DNA of 37,904 nt from Sedimenticola sp. (GCA_030619405.1 JAUXBK010000002.1:1-37904), one strand, 5' to 3'. Counted from the first letter of the stretch, positions 24,646-33,765 are shown. A program made the numbers and translations. The notes: generated by a model not told the origin, from the sequence alone.

Positions 24646-25104
24646 TTAAAGAAAGGAGAGACCGCTCTGCAACAGCTCCATGGCCTGGGTTCCGCCTTCA
24701 CCCTGAACGTAGTCCAAGGCGACTTCCGCAAACTTCCCGACCATATCGGGAGAGAGTCCCAGACCTTTGAAAGTGTCCGTCAGCTGAGCGGCCTGGCCTA
24801 GACCCGAGCCACCACCCAGGGCAGACGATGCTGCGCCCATCAGTCCGCCGGCGGAACCACCCGCGTCCCCAGCCAGTCCTGCCAGACCCGGTACCATGGA
24901 GAGCATTTCTCCGTACTTGGAGCCGCCCATATTCTCTTTTGCGGTACCCAGCAGTGCACCCATGCCGCCGGAAGCCTGCTCCTCACTCACGCCCAGCTGA
25001 CCGGTAGCGGCACCAAGCAACCCACCCAGATCGACCGACTGGGAAACCACCGGAGCGGCCAGTAACACAAGCAACATCAGAAAGCCCATAGCGTATTTAT
25101 TCAT
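24646..25104 (-). CDS. DUF2780 domain exported protein
   Basis: From the ATG at 25104 the protein has 152 residues. A signal peptide (MNKYAMGFLMLLVLLAAPVV) is followed by glycine/leucine/methionine-rich DUF2780-like repeats (LGGLLGAATGQLGVSEEQA; GGMGALLGTA) and a helical C-terminus (FKGLGLSPDMVGKFAEVALD). The family (VcgC/VcgE) has no known function. An AGGGA ribosome site is present; the GTG one codon earlier is less likely. It follows the thioredoxin gene on the same strand with a 170-base gap. Confidence 0.8.
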   Translation of the reverse strand: MNKYAMGFLMLLVLLAAPVVSQSVDLGGLLGAATGQLGVSEEQASGGMGALLGTAKENMGGSKYGEMLSMVPGLAGLAGDAGGSAGGLMGAASSALGGGSGLGQAAQLTDTFKGLGLSPDMVGKFAEVALDYVQGEGGTQAMELLQSGLSFL

Positions 25105-25274
25105 CACGTTTCAGTTCCCTTGTTTCAATTTTTGATAGATATCCAGTCTCGACACCGTAAGGTCTATCCGTGGTTTTCACGGCAGCGCCCAGCCTGAGCT
25201 GTTGCCATAAAATATCGGACTATTTCAGATATGAGAATAGTTCTCAGTTGTCACCGGGCCCCTGTTTTACTGTT

Positions 25275-25655
25275 TTAAGCAAGCAGGTGCTTGAGCTTCT
25301 TCGTCGACAGGGCACCCAGCAGCACCTTCTCGATCTTTCCATCCAGGACCAGGACGGTGGTGGGGGTGGCGCGGACGTTGTATCTCCGGGCGCTCTCCAG
25401 ATCCCGGGATATATCCACACTGATGGCAGGCTCACCCTGCCGCGCCATCTCCTCGATGACCGGCGTCATGCTGCGGCAGGAACGGCAGCGGGGGCTGTAG
25501 AAGTAGATCAGCTCCCTGCCCTGCTCCGGCACGGCTGAGTCTCCCACTTCCGGCGCCTGTCGACCGACCATCCTTTTGGATTGCAGAATGATGTTCAGCT
25601 GAAACAGGACGATGGCCCCCACCACTACCAGCACCACTATGCCTATCCAGGACAT
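25275..25655 (-). CDS. Membrane-anchored thioredoxin-fold protein
   Basis: The protein has 126 residues. One N-terminal membrane helix (about 3-24) is followed by a thioredoxin domain with a CRSC redox site (C57 and C60, in FYSPRCRSCRSMTP) and the cis-proline loop ATPT. The helix orientation would place the domain either side of the inner membrane; the short N-terminus favours the periplasm only weakly. It may handle disulfides of an unknown partner. An AGGAG ribosome site lies before the ATG. Confidence 0.88.
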   Translation of the reverse strand: MSWIGIVVLVVVGAIVLFQLNIILQSKRMVGRQAPEVGDSAVPEQGRELIYFYSPRCRSCRSMTPVIEEMARQGEPAISVDISRDLESARRYNVRATPTTVLVLDGKIEKVLLGALSTKKLKHLLA

Positions 25656-25750
25656 CCGCTCCTCCTTTGCCCCATGACGAACTATATGCAGCTATTATAT
25701 CCTAGGATATACTTTTCCGTCCCGATACCCTCACCAACCCCCGTTTCCCC

Positions 25751-26644
25751 ATGCAGCAGCAGACGCACCAGTATCGGAAAATTATTCAACACCCCTTTCG
25801 TTTCCTGGCGCAGGTGGCCACAGGATTCCGTGCCAACCAGGGACTGTTGCTCTCCGGTGCCGTTGCCTACTACGCCCTGCTTTCCATCGTCCCGCTGATC
25901 ATCCTGATCCTGCTGGCGCTCTCCCACGTGGTGGACGAACAACTGCTGCTGCAGACCTTGCAGGAACACATCGAAGTGGTGGTCCCGGCCCATGCCGATG
26001 TCGTGGTCAATCAGATCGCTCTGTTCCTGGAGCACCGGCACGTGGTCAGCTGGATCCTGATCACCGTACTGCTCTTCTTCAGCTCCATGGCATTCACCGT
26101 GCTGGAGAACGCCATGTCCTTCATTTTCCACCACCGGGTCAGCATAAAGCGCCGCCACTTCATGCTCTCGGCCATCCTGCCCTACATCTATATCGTCGCC
26201 CTGGGTCTCGGTTTTCTGATCATGACCCTGATATCGGCGGCACTCGACACCCTGGGCAGCCACGACCTGGTACTGCTCGGCTACCACTGGCCGCTGATCG
26301 GGGCATCCAAATTGCTGCTCTATCTGATCGGGCTGGGCGGTCAGGTGCTGATCCTGAGCTCCTTCTACCTGGTGATGCCCGCCCGCAAGCTCTCTCTGCG
26401 CCACGCGCTGGTGGGCGGCATCACCGCGGCCATCCTGTGGGAGGGCACCCGCCACCTGCTGGTCTGGTACTTCTCCTCCCTCTCCTTCGTCGGCGTGGTC
26501 TACGGTTCACTCGCTACCACCATCGTCGCCCTGCTCAGCCTGGAGGCGGCCGCCATGATCCTGCTGCTCGGGGCGCAGGTGATCGCGGAGTATGAGCGCT
26601 TCGGGCTGGATGTGGCGGAAGAGGATGGGAACATCCATACCTGA
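25751..26644 (+). CDS. YihY/BrkB-family inner membrane protein
   Basis: The protein has 297 residues with six hydrophobic segments. The family signature near the N-terminus is LLSGAVAYYALLSIVPLIIL (about 35-54), and the late motif GITAAILWEGTRHLLVWYF lies near 220. Formerly called ribonuclease BN, the family is now treated as transporters or membrane proteins of unknown substrate. It is divergent from the thioredoxin gene. The C-terminus is short and acidic. Confidence 0.88.
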   Translation: MQQQTHQYRKIIQHPFRFLAQVATGFRANQGLLLSGAVAYYALLSIVPLIILILLALSHVVDEQLLLQTLQEHIEVVVPAHADVVVNQIALFLEHRHVVSWILITVLLFFSSMAFTVLENAMSFIFHHRVSIKRRHFMLSAILPYIYIVALGLGFLIMTLISAALDTLGSHDLVLLGYHWPLIGASKLLLYLIGLGGQVLILSSFYLVMPARKLSLRHALVGGITAAILWEGTRHLLVWYFSSLSFVGVVYGSLATTIVALLSLEAAAMILLLGAQVIAEYERFGLDVAEEDGNIHT

Positions 26645-26723
26645 CAGGCTGACACCAGTCACCGGCCGAGCGGATGGCCTGGCGCATTTCCTCTCGACTT
26701 GCAGCTACTTGATGCAAGAGAAA

Positions 26724-26869
26724 GTAACTTCTCAATAACCCGAGGCAAACGGGTAGGGTGGATCAAGGAGCGCAGCGACGGATCCACCAACGCTCCGTAG
26801 CCTGATGTATCCGCTCCGCTTGATACACCCTACATTTTAGATTCTTGCCTGAACTTATTGAGAAGTTAC
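26724..26869. mobile_element. GTAAC-ended small element, copy 3 (solo)
   Basis: The 146-bp unit has intact ends GTAACTTCTCAATAA and TTATTGAGAAGTTAC and the internal GTAGGGTGGATC palindrome. It is flanked by perfect 8-bp duplications AAGAGAAA (26716-26723 and 26870-26877). It is the best-preserved copy in the window. Confidence 0.85.
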
Positions 26870-26882
26870 AAGAGAAACACCA

Positions 26883-26962
26883 GCCGCGGATTGACGCAGA
26901 TTAAACGCAGATGACATGCTGACCACGAGCGAATCCGTGTTTCATCCGCGTCAATCCGCGGC
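26883..26962. mobile_element. IR cassette D, empty
   Basis: The two ends (26883-26912 and 26932-26962), of the same type as cassettes A-C, lie almost back to back with about 19 bases between and no gene remnant. It is either a deletion derivative or the minimal mobile form. The remaining bases to the end of the next gene (26963-27063) hold nothing I recognise. Confidence 0.7.
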
Positions 26963-27063
26963 AACGAATGGTTTCTCCAGCAGAGGATGCCTGCCGCTTT
27001 CACACGAACGCCGGAACGATAGAGCCTTTTCAAACACCACCGGAAAAGCCGGTTCTTCTTACC

Positions 27064-29910
27064 TCAGTTTCCGCTATCCGGCTCTCCCGAATGTTGCAGA
27101 ATCGCCTGCCGGACCCGATCTCTGAGTTTCACCACCTCCGACCACTCCGCGGAAGGGGCCGTTACCGGGCCGGCTACCGAGATGCGCACCTTGCCCCGCC
27201 GGGGCATCCAGGATTCCGACCGCAACAGGCTGCGGGTCCCCTGCAGCGCCACCGGCACCACCGGCACACCAGCTTCGGCAGCCACCATGAACGCCCCCAT
27301 GCGAAACGGCAGCAGCCCCGGCATCCGAGCGAAAGTCCCCTCTGGAAAGAACAGCAGGTTGTCACCCTGCTGAACCCGGTCCGTGATGCGACGGCTGTCC
27401 GCCAGCCCTCGCCGGGCATCGAAACGCTCGACAAACTCACAGCCGATACGGCTGAGAAAGAGACGGGGAATGAACTGCTCTTTCAATTCCATCTTGGCGA
27501 CGAACACGAACCGGACCGGTAGCACCGCAACCAGCAGGATGCCGTCCAGGTAGCTGGCATGGTTGGCGGCCAAAACGAAGGGGCGGTCACGGATAAGCTG
27601 CTCGAGCCCATCGGTCTCGAGCCTTATCCCCAGGAGACGGGTCAGCAGGCGGGCGCCGCCCCGCATGACGCTCCAGCGGGCCTTCATCCAGGGCAACAGA
27701 ACCACCAGCGACCAGACTGGAACGGCAAACAGGAGAAACAGGCTCCAGGCATAGCCAGCGTAGGCCAGTTCCGTTGCCGTTGTCGATGCTCGGCGCAACT
27801 GGGGCAGCAGGCCGGTGAAGGCCAGCCTGAGGAACTGTAACCAGACCTGACGCCGCCCGTGGCGTGCCATGCCCTGCGCGTAGATCTCCCGGCTGGCGGC
27901 ACGACGAATCTTGCCACTGGATGTCTTCGGCACCGTCCGTGGTGGTGCCAGCACCAGATCGTCCAGAGGCATACCCAGCAGATCAGTCACCACCGCCTCT
28001 ATCTGTTCCCGCAGTTGCTGCAGGAGTGCCGGATCCTGCTCCCGGGTCTCTGCCAGCAGCACGATGCGCTCGGTTCCGGTGGCCGGGTCCCGGCTCCCGA
28101 ACAACGCCACACACCCCTTGCGTACCCCGGGCACCTCCCCCACCACCTGTTCCACCTCCTCGGGATAGATGTTCCGGCCGGCCTTGATGATGATATCCTT
28201 GGCCCGCCCGGTGAGGTAGAGGTCACCACCCGCTGTATAGGCCAGATCGCCGGTGTCGAGCCACGCTCCCTGCAGCAGCTTCCGGGTCGCCTCCGGATTG
28301 TGGAGATACCCCCGGGTAGCGGATGGTCCACGGAACTGGAGATGTCCCTCCCGCCGCTCCGGCAACTCCCGGCCACCGGTATCGACGATGCGCAGCTGAT
28401 GTCCCCCCAGGGGGCGGCCGCAAGCCACGAACTCCAGCGCGTTCTCTTCATCCTCCCCGGCCGGTACCGCCCGCCCGGTGCGGGTCAGGGCATCGCGGCG
28501 AACCCGGTCTATCAATGGTCCCCTGCCCAAGGGCGGAAACGTCAGCCCGACCGAGTTCTCCGCCAGCCCGTAGACCGGGGTCATTGCCTCCGGCCGGAAC
28601 CCGCAGGCAGAGAAGCGTTTGGCAAAACGGCGGATGGTCTGGGGGCTCACCGCTTCTGCACCGTTGAAGGCAAGGCGCCAGCTGCTCAGATCGAGTCCCT
28701 CGATCGCCGCATCGGGGATCCTGCTGATACAGAGTTCGTAGCCGAAATTGGGGGAGGCGGAGAGGGTGCCGCGAAAGCGATGCATCGCCCACAGCCAGCG
28801 CTGGGGCCGGGCCAGAAAGGTCAATGGCGACATGATCACCAACGGGCAGGCAAAATAGAGGCTGCCGAACCAGGCACCGATCAACCCCATGTCGTGATAG
28901 AGGGGCAGCCAGCTGATGAAGCGGTCACTGGAGTCGACCTCGAGCGCCGCACCCATCGCCCGCACATTGGCCAGCAGATTGGCGTGGCTCAACTGGACCC
29001 CCTTCGGGTTACCCGTACTGCCGGAGGTATACTGCAGAAATGCCAGGTCGCCGCCCCTGGACGGATGCCGCCGCAAGGTGGCAGCGGGTTCCGACCGCCG
29101 GTCCACACATAGAATATGCCGCACCCCCTCCAGCTGGGCCAAGAGCAGCTGGGCCACCGGCCGCGCCTCCGGCACCGTAATCAGGATACCAGCCCCGGCA
29201 TTGGCCAGGATACGGGCGTGGCGCCGCAGGTGGTCCTCGATCTGTGACAACCGCGCCGGCGGATAGATGGGTACCGGCACACCACCTGCCAGCAATACTC
29301 CGAAGAAGCTGTAGAAGTAATCGGCCCCGGTAGGGAGCATCAGAGCCACGGTCCCGCCGGGCTGAAGATCGTGTTCCTGCAGCCAGATCGCCACCTCCCC
29401 TGCCCGCTGCAGCAGCGCCTGGTAAGTGATCACCTCAGGGGCTTCGTGTTCCCGGTAGAGATAGATGTGGGGACGATCCGGGTGAGCCTCCACGTGCCAT
29501 TCCAGCACCTCGGGCAGGGTTACCGCCCGATCCGGAACTGCCTCCACCTGTTCGAGGATAGGGGCTTCGATCTCCTGACCGGACACCGAGTCGAGTGACC
29601 ACTCCCCTTCGGATTCGAGCAGCGCATTCAGCAACTCCCTGGGGGACTCCGCTGACGCCAGCAGCGATTCTGGCAGCGAGACACCAAATATCTGCTCCAG
29701 GCGGACCAGCAGCTCCATGCGCCCCAGGCTGTCGAACCCCAGATCCCGGTCGAACACCGAGTCCAGCGTGACCACCCGTTGAGCCCGGCGGCCGGGATGG
29801 GTCTCTTCCACCAGTTCAGAGATCACCCCCAGCAGCTGGCCGGCAATGTGCCTCTCTCGCTCTTTCGCACTTTGCCGAGACACTCGGGGATACCTCGTCC
29901 TCTTCTCCAC
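27064..29910 (-). CDS. ACP / fatty acyl-AMP ligase / acyltransferase fusion protein
   Basis: The protein has 948 residues from a GTG start. An acyl carrier domain comes first (attachment serine S61 in GFDSLGRMELL). A FAAL-like adenylation domain (about 125-690) follows, with QYTSGSTGNPKGVQLSH near 293 and WLPLYHDMGLIGAWF. After a hydrophobic helix pair (about 715-740) comes a PlsC/LPLAT domain with NHASYLD (about 781-787) and FFPEGTF (about 853). It probably activates a fatty acid, loads it on its own carrier and transfers it to a lysolipid at the membrane, like Aas but self-contained. No neighbour reveals the acceptor. It ends at 27064. Confidence 0.88.
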   Translation of the reverse strand: MEKRTRYPRVSRQSAKERERHIAGQLLGVISELVEETHPGRRAQRVVTLDSVFDRDLGFDSLGRMELLVRLEQIFGVSLPESLLASAESPRELLNALLESEGEWSLDSVSGQEIEAPILEQVEAVPDRAVTLPEVLEWHVEAHPDRPHIYLYREHEAPEVITYQALLQRAGEVAIWLQEHDLQPGGTVALMLPTGADYFYSFFGVLLAGGVPVPIYPPARLSQIEDHLRRHARILANAGAGILITVPEARPVAQLLLAQLEGVRHILCVDRRSEPAATLRRHPSRGGDLAFLQYTSGSTGNPKGVQLSHANLLANVRAMGAALEVDSSDRFISWLPLYHDMGLIGAWFGSLYFACPLVIMSPLTFLARPQRWLWAMHRFRGTLSASPNFGYELCISRIPDAAIEGLDLSSWRLAFNGAEAVSPQTIRRFAKRFSACGFRPEAMTPVYGLAENSVGLTFPPLGRGPLIDRVRRDALTRTGRAVPAGEDEENALEFVACGRPLGGHQLRIVDTGGRELPERREGHLQFRGPSATRGYLHNPEATRKLLQGAWLDTGDLAYTAGGDLYLTGRAKDIIIKAGRNIYPEEVEQVVGEVPGVRKGCVALFGSRDPATGTERIVLLAETREQDPALLQQLREQIEAVVTDLLGMPLDDLVLAPPRTVPKTSSGKIRRAASREIYAQGMARHGRRQVWLQFLRLAFTGLLPQLRRASTTATELAYAGYAWSLFLLFAVPVWSLVVLLPWMKARWSVMRGGARLLTRLLGIRLETDGLEQLIRDRPFVLAANHASYLDGILLVAVLPVRFVFVAKMELKEQFIPRLFLSRIGCEFVERFDARRGLADSRRITDRVQQGDNLLFFPEGTFARMPGLLPFRMGAFMVAAEAGVPVVPVALQGTRSLLRSESWMPRRGKVRISVAGPVTAPSAEWSEVVKLRDRVRQAILQHSGEPDSGN

Positions 29911-30125
29911 CGGAAATAACCCTTTTCATCTAGCTGCGTTGCAACATCTTGAATATGGGATCCTGGTTTCCGAGCAGCCCCATGAACAGCTCTCCCAATT
30001 CATGATGTAGATGCCTGCTTCAGGAACATCTCTGGTTGTGAGGTCCGCCAGGTGGACGGAGGGAAGGAATCGCTTCAAACCAGGTAGGAAATCTAGTTCC
30101 CGCAGGGTCGCAAGTCAAGCATATC
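29911..30125. other. Upstream region of the acyl ligase gene, no gene seen
   Basis: No coding frame is convincing here. The segment should hold the promoter of the large acyl ligase gene (minus strand); an AAGGG lies about 11 bases before its GTG. No clear sigma70 hexamers stand out. Confidence 0.4.
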
Positions 30126-30126
30126 A

Positions 30127-30288
30127 CCTAGATCCTGCAAGTAGTCGTGCATACAGAGTGCAAGCTATTGTTTCGTAGAGCGAATGAAAAATCGAGTGGA
30201 ATCCTTATTGTGATTTCCGAGATTTTTCATATCGCTATACGGAACAAGAGGTTGTGCTATGTGTGTGTGAATACTTGCAGGATCTAGG
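30127..30288. mobile_element. CCTAGATCCTGCAAGT foldback, intact 162-bp copy
   Basis: The ends CCTAGATCCTGCAAGT and its complement are flanked by TATCA on both sides (30122-30126 and 30289-30293). Nearly the whole element is self-complementary. An internal hairpin is built on TGAAAAATC and GATTTTTCA. GCTATGTG at 30256-30263 is the uninterrupted version of the site that is split in the copy at 36591. Confidence 0.8.
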
Positions 30289-30296
30289 TATCAGTG

Positions 30297-31085
30297 TTAG
30301 GAGTCGTCACCGATGCGATTCAGCACCAGCGATGCCGCCAGTAGCCCGAAGCTGGCGGTGACCGTCGTCACCGATCCGAAGCCGCCGCAGTTGAGACCCG
30401 TACCGCCCGGGGCCGGTTTACCCTGGCAGACGCCACCGTCGGCCACCGGGTAGCGGGACTGTTCGCCGGAATAGACGCAGGGGACCTCGAACAGTTGCTT
30501 CGGGTTGCGGGGAAAACCGTACTCCTTGCGCAGCAGCTTGCGGGTGTGGGAGAGCAGCGGATCATGCTCTGTGCGACTCAGATCCGCCACCCGTATCCGG
30601 GTTGGGTCGACCCGCCCGCCGGCCCCTCCCACCGTGACCAGCCGCTGTTTGCGGCGCCGGCAGTGGGCGATCAGCGCCGCCTTGGCACGAAAGGTGTCGA
30701 TGCAGTCCACTACCTGCTCGAACTCCCCGTGGATCAGTCGCTCCAGGTTCCCCTGCTCCACGAACTCCTCCACCGGCTCCACCCGGCAGGCCGGGTTGAT
30801 GGCCAGGATGCGCTCCGCCATGGCCACCACCTTGGGGCGGCCCAGCTGCCCCTCCAGTGCATGGATCTGGCGGTTGACGTTGGACTCCGCCAAGTGATCC
30901 AAGTCGATCAGGGTCAGCCGCCCGACTGCACTGCGGGCCAGCGCCTCCGCCACCCAGGAGCCGACCCCCCCGACCCCCACCACGCAAACGTGGGCCACCT
31001 TCAAACGCTCCAGGCCCTGCGTCCCGTAGAGCCGGGCGATACCGCCAAAGCGGCGCCCGTGGTCCATCTCGTCGATCTCTGACAC
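30297..31085 (-). CDS. tcdA: tRNA threonylcarbamoyladenosine dehydratase TcdA (CsdL)
   Basis: TcdA cyclises t6A37 of tRNAs to ct6A using ATP. From the GTG at 31085 the protein has 262 residues. The E1-like nucleotide-binding site [18 protein letters not shown] lies near residues 30-47, [13 protein letters not shown] follows, and the C-terminal part holds the family's [11 protein letters not shown] and [12 protein letters not shown]. The start was chosen because GAGGAG lies 5 bases before it; the frame extends further upstream but without family similarity. It is divergent from nfo, with 85 bases between starts. The foldback element at 30127 lies just past its stop. Confidence 0.93.
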   Translation of the reverse strand: MSEIDEMDHGRRFGGIARLYGTQGLERLKVAHVCVVGVGGVGSWVAEALARSAVGRLTLIDLDHLAESNVNRQIHALEGQLGRPKVVAMAERILAINPACRVEPVEEFVEQGNLERLIHGEFEQVVDCIDTFRAKAALIAHCRRRKQRLVTVGGAGGRVDPTRIRVADLSRTEHDPLLSHTRKLLRKEYGFPRNPKQLFEVPCVYSGEQSRYPVADGGVCQGKPAPGGTGLNCGGFGSVTTVTASFGLLAASLVLNRIGDDS

Positions 31086-31170
31086 TTCTACTCCTCTGCT
31101 CGATGGTTTCCGTGTATATTGCTCTTCATGGCTCTTTAGGAACACTGGCAAACCCGGTAAAGGAACCATT

Positions 31171-32019
31171 ATGAAACGAGTCGGTGCCCACGTCAGCGCC
31201 AGCGGCGGGGTGGAGAACGCCCCCCTCAACGCGGAGAAGATCGGTGCCCGGGCCTTCGCCTTGTTCACCAAGAACCAGCGGCAGTGGCGGGCAAAGCCCC
31301 TTAGCCAGGGGTGCATCACCGGCTTCAAGGCGAACCTGAAAAAGGTGGGCATCGCCCCCGAGCACGTACTGCCCCACGACAGCTACCTGATCAACCTGGG
31401 GCACCCAGACCCCGTGGCGCTGCAGAAATCACGGGGCGCCTTCCTGGACGAGATGCAACGCTGCGAGCAGCTGGGTTTGCAGATGCTCAACTTTCATCCG
31501 GGCAGCCACCTGAAAAAGATCTCAGAGACGGAGAGCCTGGCCATCGTCGCCGACTCCATCAACCAGACCCTGGATCGGACCAACGGGGTGGCCGCCGTGA
31601 TCGAGAACACCGCCGGCCAGGGCACCAACCTGGGCTACCGCTTCGAGCACCTGAGGGCCATCATCGACCAGGTGGAAGAGAAGTCGCGGGTCGGCGTCTG
31701 CCTCGATACCTGTCACACTTTCACCGCCGGTTACGACCTGCGCACCGAAGCGACCTGCGACACCACCTTTCAAGCGTTCGACGACGTCGTAGGGTTCGAG
31801 TACCTGCGCGGGATGCACCTCAACGACTCCAAGCCGGACCTGGGCTCCCGGGTGGATCGCCACGAGAGCCTCGGCAAGGGCAAACTGGGGTGGACCGTGT
31901 TCCGCTACATCATGAACGACGATCGCTTCGAAGAGATTCCCCTGATCCTGGAGACGGTTGACGACACCCTCTGGGCGGAGGAGATACGCCAGCTCTACGC
32001 CCTGGTCGAAACCGGCTGA
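31171..32019 (+). CDS. nfo: Endonuclease IV (deoxyribonuclease IV)
   Basis: This AP endonuclease of base excision repair uses three metal ions in a TIM barrel. It has 282 residues, the usual length. It opens [16 protein letters not shown] and shows TKNQRQW, NFHPGSH (metal histidine), VIENTAGQG (glutamate ligand), [30 protein letters not shown] and a final ILETVDD. AAAGGA precedes the ATG. A MEKHLA gene follows after 8 bases, so they probably share a transcript. Confidence 0.96.
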   Translation: MKRVGAHVSASGGVENAPLNAEKIGARAFALFTKNQRQWRAKPLSQGCITGFKANLKKVGIAPEHVLPHDSYLINLGHPDPVALQKSRGAFLDEMQRCEQLGLQMLNFHPGSHLKKISETESLAIVADSINQTLDRTNGVAAVIENTAGQGTNLGYRFEHLRAIIDQVEEKSRVGVCLDTCHTFTAGYDLRTEATCDTTFQAFDDVVGFEYLRGMHLNDSKPDLGSRVDRHESLGKGKLGWTVFRYIMNDDRFEEIPLILETVDDTLWAEEIRQLYALVETG

Positions 32020-32027
32020 ACCGTGCC

Positions 32028-32510
32028 ATGGACTCCACCCCCATGGAACCCCCCGACGAAAGCCACGGCTTCCATACCGCCCATGCCCGGTTCCTGATCG
32101 ACAGTTACCACCATTGGACCGGCCTGGAACTGATCACCACCGCTGCCGGTCCGGTGGAGACAGCGCGTCGTCTTTACCTGGCGCCGTTTGCCCTGGTCTC
32201 ACACGGCACAGGCTTAGATCCCCCGTTCAACTATGGGAACGAGACTGCGCTGAGGCTGTTCGAGATGTCCTGGGACCGGTTCACACGTACCCCCTCCCGG
32301 CAGTCCGCCGAGCTATCCGACCAGAGACTGCGGGCCGAGCTGATGACCCGGGTCATCCGCGACGGATTCATGCAGGGCTACAGCGGTATCCGGGTCTCCT
32401 CCAGTGGACGCAGGTTCCGCATCGACGATGCTGTAATCTGGAATCTCCTGGATGAAACCGGGAGCTACTGTGGTCAGGCGGCATACCTCAGCCACTGGCA
32501 ATTCCTGTAA
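32028..32510 (+). CDS. MEKHLA domain protein
   Basis: The protein has 160 residues. It matches the MEKHLA family (PF08670), a PAS-like ligand-binding fold, over most of its length. It has FLIDSYHHWTG near 22, LVSHGTGLDPPFNYGNETAL (about 56-75), TRTPSRQSAE, then GYSGIRVSSSGRRFRID and VWNLLDETG-like text near the end. There is no output domain. It starts 8 bases after nfo, so it is probably co-transcribed. The function is not known; a redox or small-molecule sensor is possible. Confidence 0.85.
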   Translation: MDSTPMEPPDESHGFHTAHARFLIDSYHHWTGLELITTAAGPVETARRLYLAPFALVSHGTGLDPPFNYGNETALRLFEMSWDRFTRTPSRQSAELSDQRLRAELMTRVIRDGFMQGYSGIRVSSSGRRFRIDDAVIWNLLDETGSYCGQAAYLSHWQFL

Positions 32511-32546
32511 CCGGGGTTGGCTGCGTTGCTACTCCGGAAATAATGG

Positions 32547-32574
32547 TTGAACTTTTCCCTGTAACAGCTATACT
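32547..32574 (+). promoter_or_regulatory. Promoter of the tRNA-Asp gene
   Basis: TTGAAC (32547-32552) and TATACT (32569-32574) are separated by 16 bases, followed by the GC-rich stretch CCCGCG. A GC-rich discriminator is typical of stringently controlled stable-RNA promoters. The tRNA starts about 43 bases after the predicted transcription start. Confidence 0.6.
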
Positions 32575-32623
32575 CCCGCGCTGCTGAACCAGATGGCTCT
32601 CCAAAGCCTCTGCGTCTTACTGC

Positions 32624-32700
32624 GGAGCGGTAGTTCAGTTGGTTAGAATACCGGCCTGTCACGCCGGGGGTCGCGGGTTCGAGTCCCGTCCGCTCCGCCA
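32624..32700 (+). tRNA. tRNA-Asp (GUC)
   Basis: This is a 77-base cloverleaf with acceptor arms GGAGCGG and CCGCTCC, discriminator G and an encoded CCA. The D-arm contains AGTTCAGTTGGTTAGA, the anticodon arm CCGGC-CTGTCACG-CCGG has GTC in the loop, and the T-loop is GTTCGAGTC. It is almost the E. coli sequence. I saw no repeated 3' end nearby that would mark it as an integration site. Confidence 0.97.
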
Positions 32701-32724
32701 TCTCCCCCCCTTTCTAGGAGCCTG

Positions 32725-33558
32725 TTACCGGCCGATCCCCTTGCGCACGTAGACATCGTAGCGGGTATTCGGGCTTTCGATTGACATGGTTGGGGAAGCG
32801 TCCCCCAGGTACCCGGCCTGCGTCGGGCGCTTCACCACCACCCGATAGCCGGCACGGCCCCGGGCCGCCTGCAGCAGCGCTTCGCTGTCCGGGTCGTCGC
32901 CCACCAGCGCTCGGAACAGGCTCATCTCCTTCTTCACCCGGGCCGATTTCCTGCGGTGCGGGTACATAGGGTCGAGATAGACCACATCCGGCGCATCCCG
33001 TTCCGACAACCGTTCCAGATAACGGATGGCATCCGCGTGGCGCACGATCATACGCTGCGCAATCGCCCGGAGTTCCGGATCCTCCGCCGCCCGCGCCCGC
33101 CGCACCCCGTCCTCCAGCAGCGCCCAGATTACCGGAGAGCGCTCCAGCAGGGTCAGCTCACACCCCAGGGCGGCCAGCACGAAACCATCTCTGCCCATTC
33201 CCGCCGTCGCATCCAGCACCCGGGGACGCCAGCCCCGTTTCAAACCCGCTGCCCGGGCCAGCGGCTGACTCACCCCGCCCCCGAAACGGCGCCGGTGGGC
33301 GGCACGGCCGGCAGTGAAATCCACGTAGACCGACCCGGTGGCACCCGGACCCTGCGGCCGCAACTCCAGCCGTTCGCGGGTGACCAGCAGCAGCAAACCA
33401 CAGCTGCAGTCTGCTGCCGGGACAAGCGGCAGTTTCAGAATCTCCGCGAGATGCGAGGCCATCCCGGATTCTCGTTCAGACTCGGCGGCAACGATGGTAC
33501 CACCCCCGTTTCCTGCCGGAAAAAGAGTCTGCGTGTCCATGTTTTCGACTGCAGTCAT
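32725..33558 (-). CDS. rsmJ: 16S rRNA (guanine-1516-N2) methyltransferase RsmJ
   Basis: RsmJ methylates G1516 of 16S rRNA using SAM. From the ATG at 33558 the protein has 277 residues, a little longer than E. coli's 250. It shows VDFTAGRAAHRRRFGGGVSQ (about 79-98), the SAM motif VLDATAGMGRDGFVLAALGC, the catalytic VVYLDPMYPHRRKSA, VKKEMSLFRALVG and a final VVKRP and YDVYV. Starts at 33603 (15 residues longer) or 33540 (6 shorter) are possible; none has a good ribosome site. Confidence 0.92.
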   Translation of the reverse strand: MTAVENMDTQTLFPAGNGGGTIVAAESERESGMASHLAEILKLPLVPAADCSCGLLLLVTRERLELRPQGPGATGSVYVDFTAGRAAHRRRFGGGVSQPLARAAGLKRGWRPRVLDATAGMGRDGFVLAALGCELTLLERSPVIWALLEDGVRRARAAEDPELRAIAQRMIVRHADAIRYLERLSERDAPDVVYLDPMYPHRRKSARVKKEMSLFRALVGDDPDSEALLQAARGRAGYRVVVKRPTQAGYLGDASPTMSIESPNTRYDVYVRKGIGR

Positions 33559-33765
33559 ACGGTGCCCGCGCGCTCCACCGTTACGCCTGGCTGGCGCTGC
33601 CATTTGAGTTTCTTCTCGTCGTAGACCGGAAAGGAGGGTATTTTAGGCTACGGTATACCGAATTCTCAAGTAAGCGGCATCCTTGGTGCCTATGGTAGGA
33701 ACATGGGGCGCAATCCAATCCGGTTTCAGAAACAAGGGATCGACCACATGAAGGCGATCCTCATA

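Noticed and set aside
23227-26962. Repeats as a CRISPR array
   Set aside because: The copies are inverted pairs, kilobases apart, of unequal length, with gene relics between them and no cas genes.
32624-32700. tRNA-Asp as the attachment site of an island containing the toxin-antitoxin and Uma2 genes
   Set aside because: No integrase and no repeated tRNA 3' end is visible downstream; rsmJ, a core gene, follows directly.
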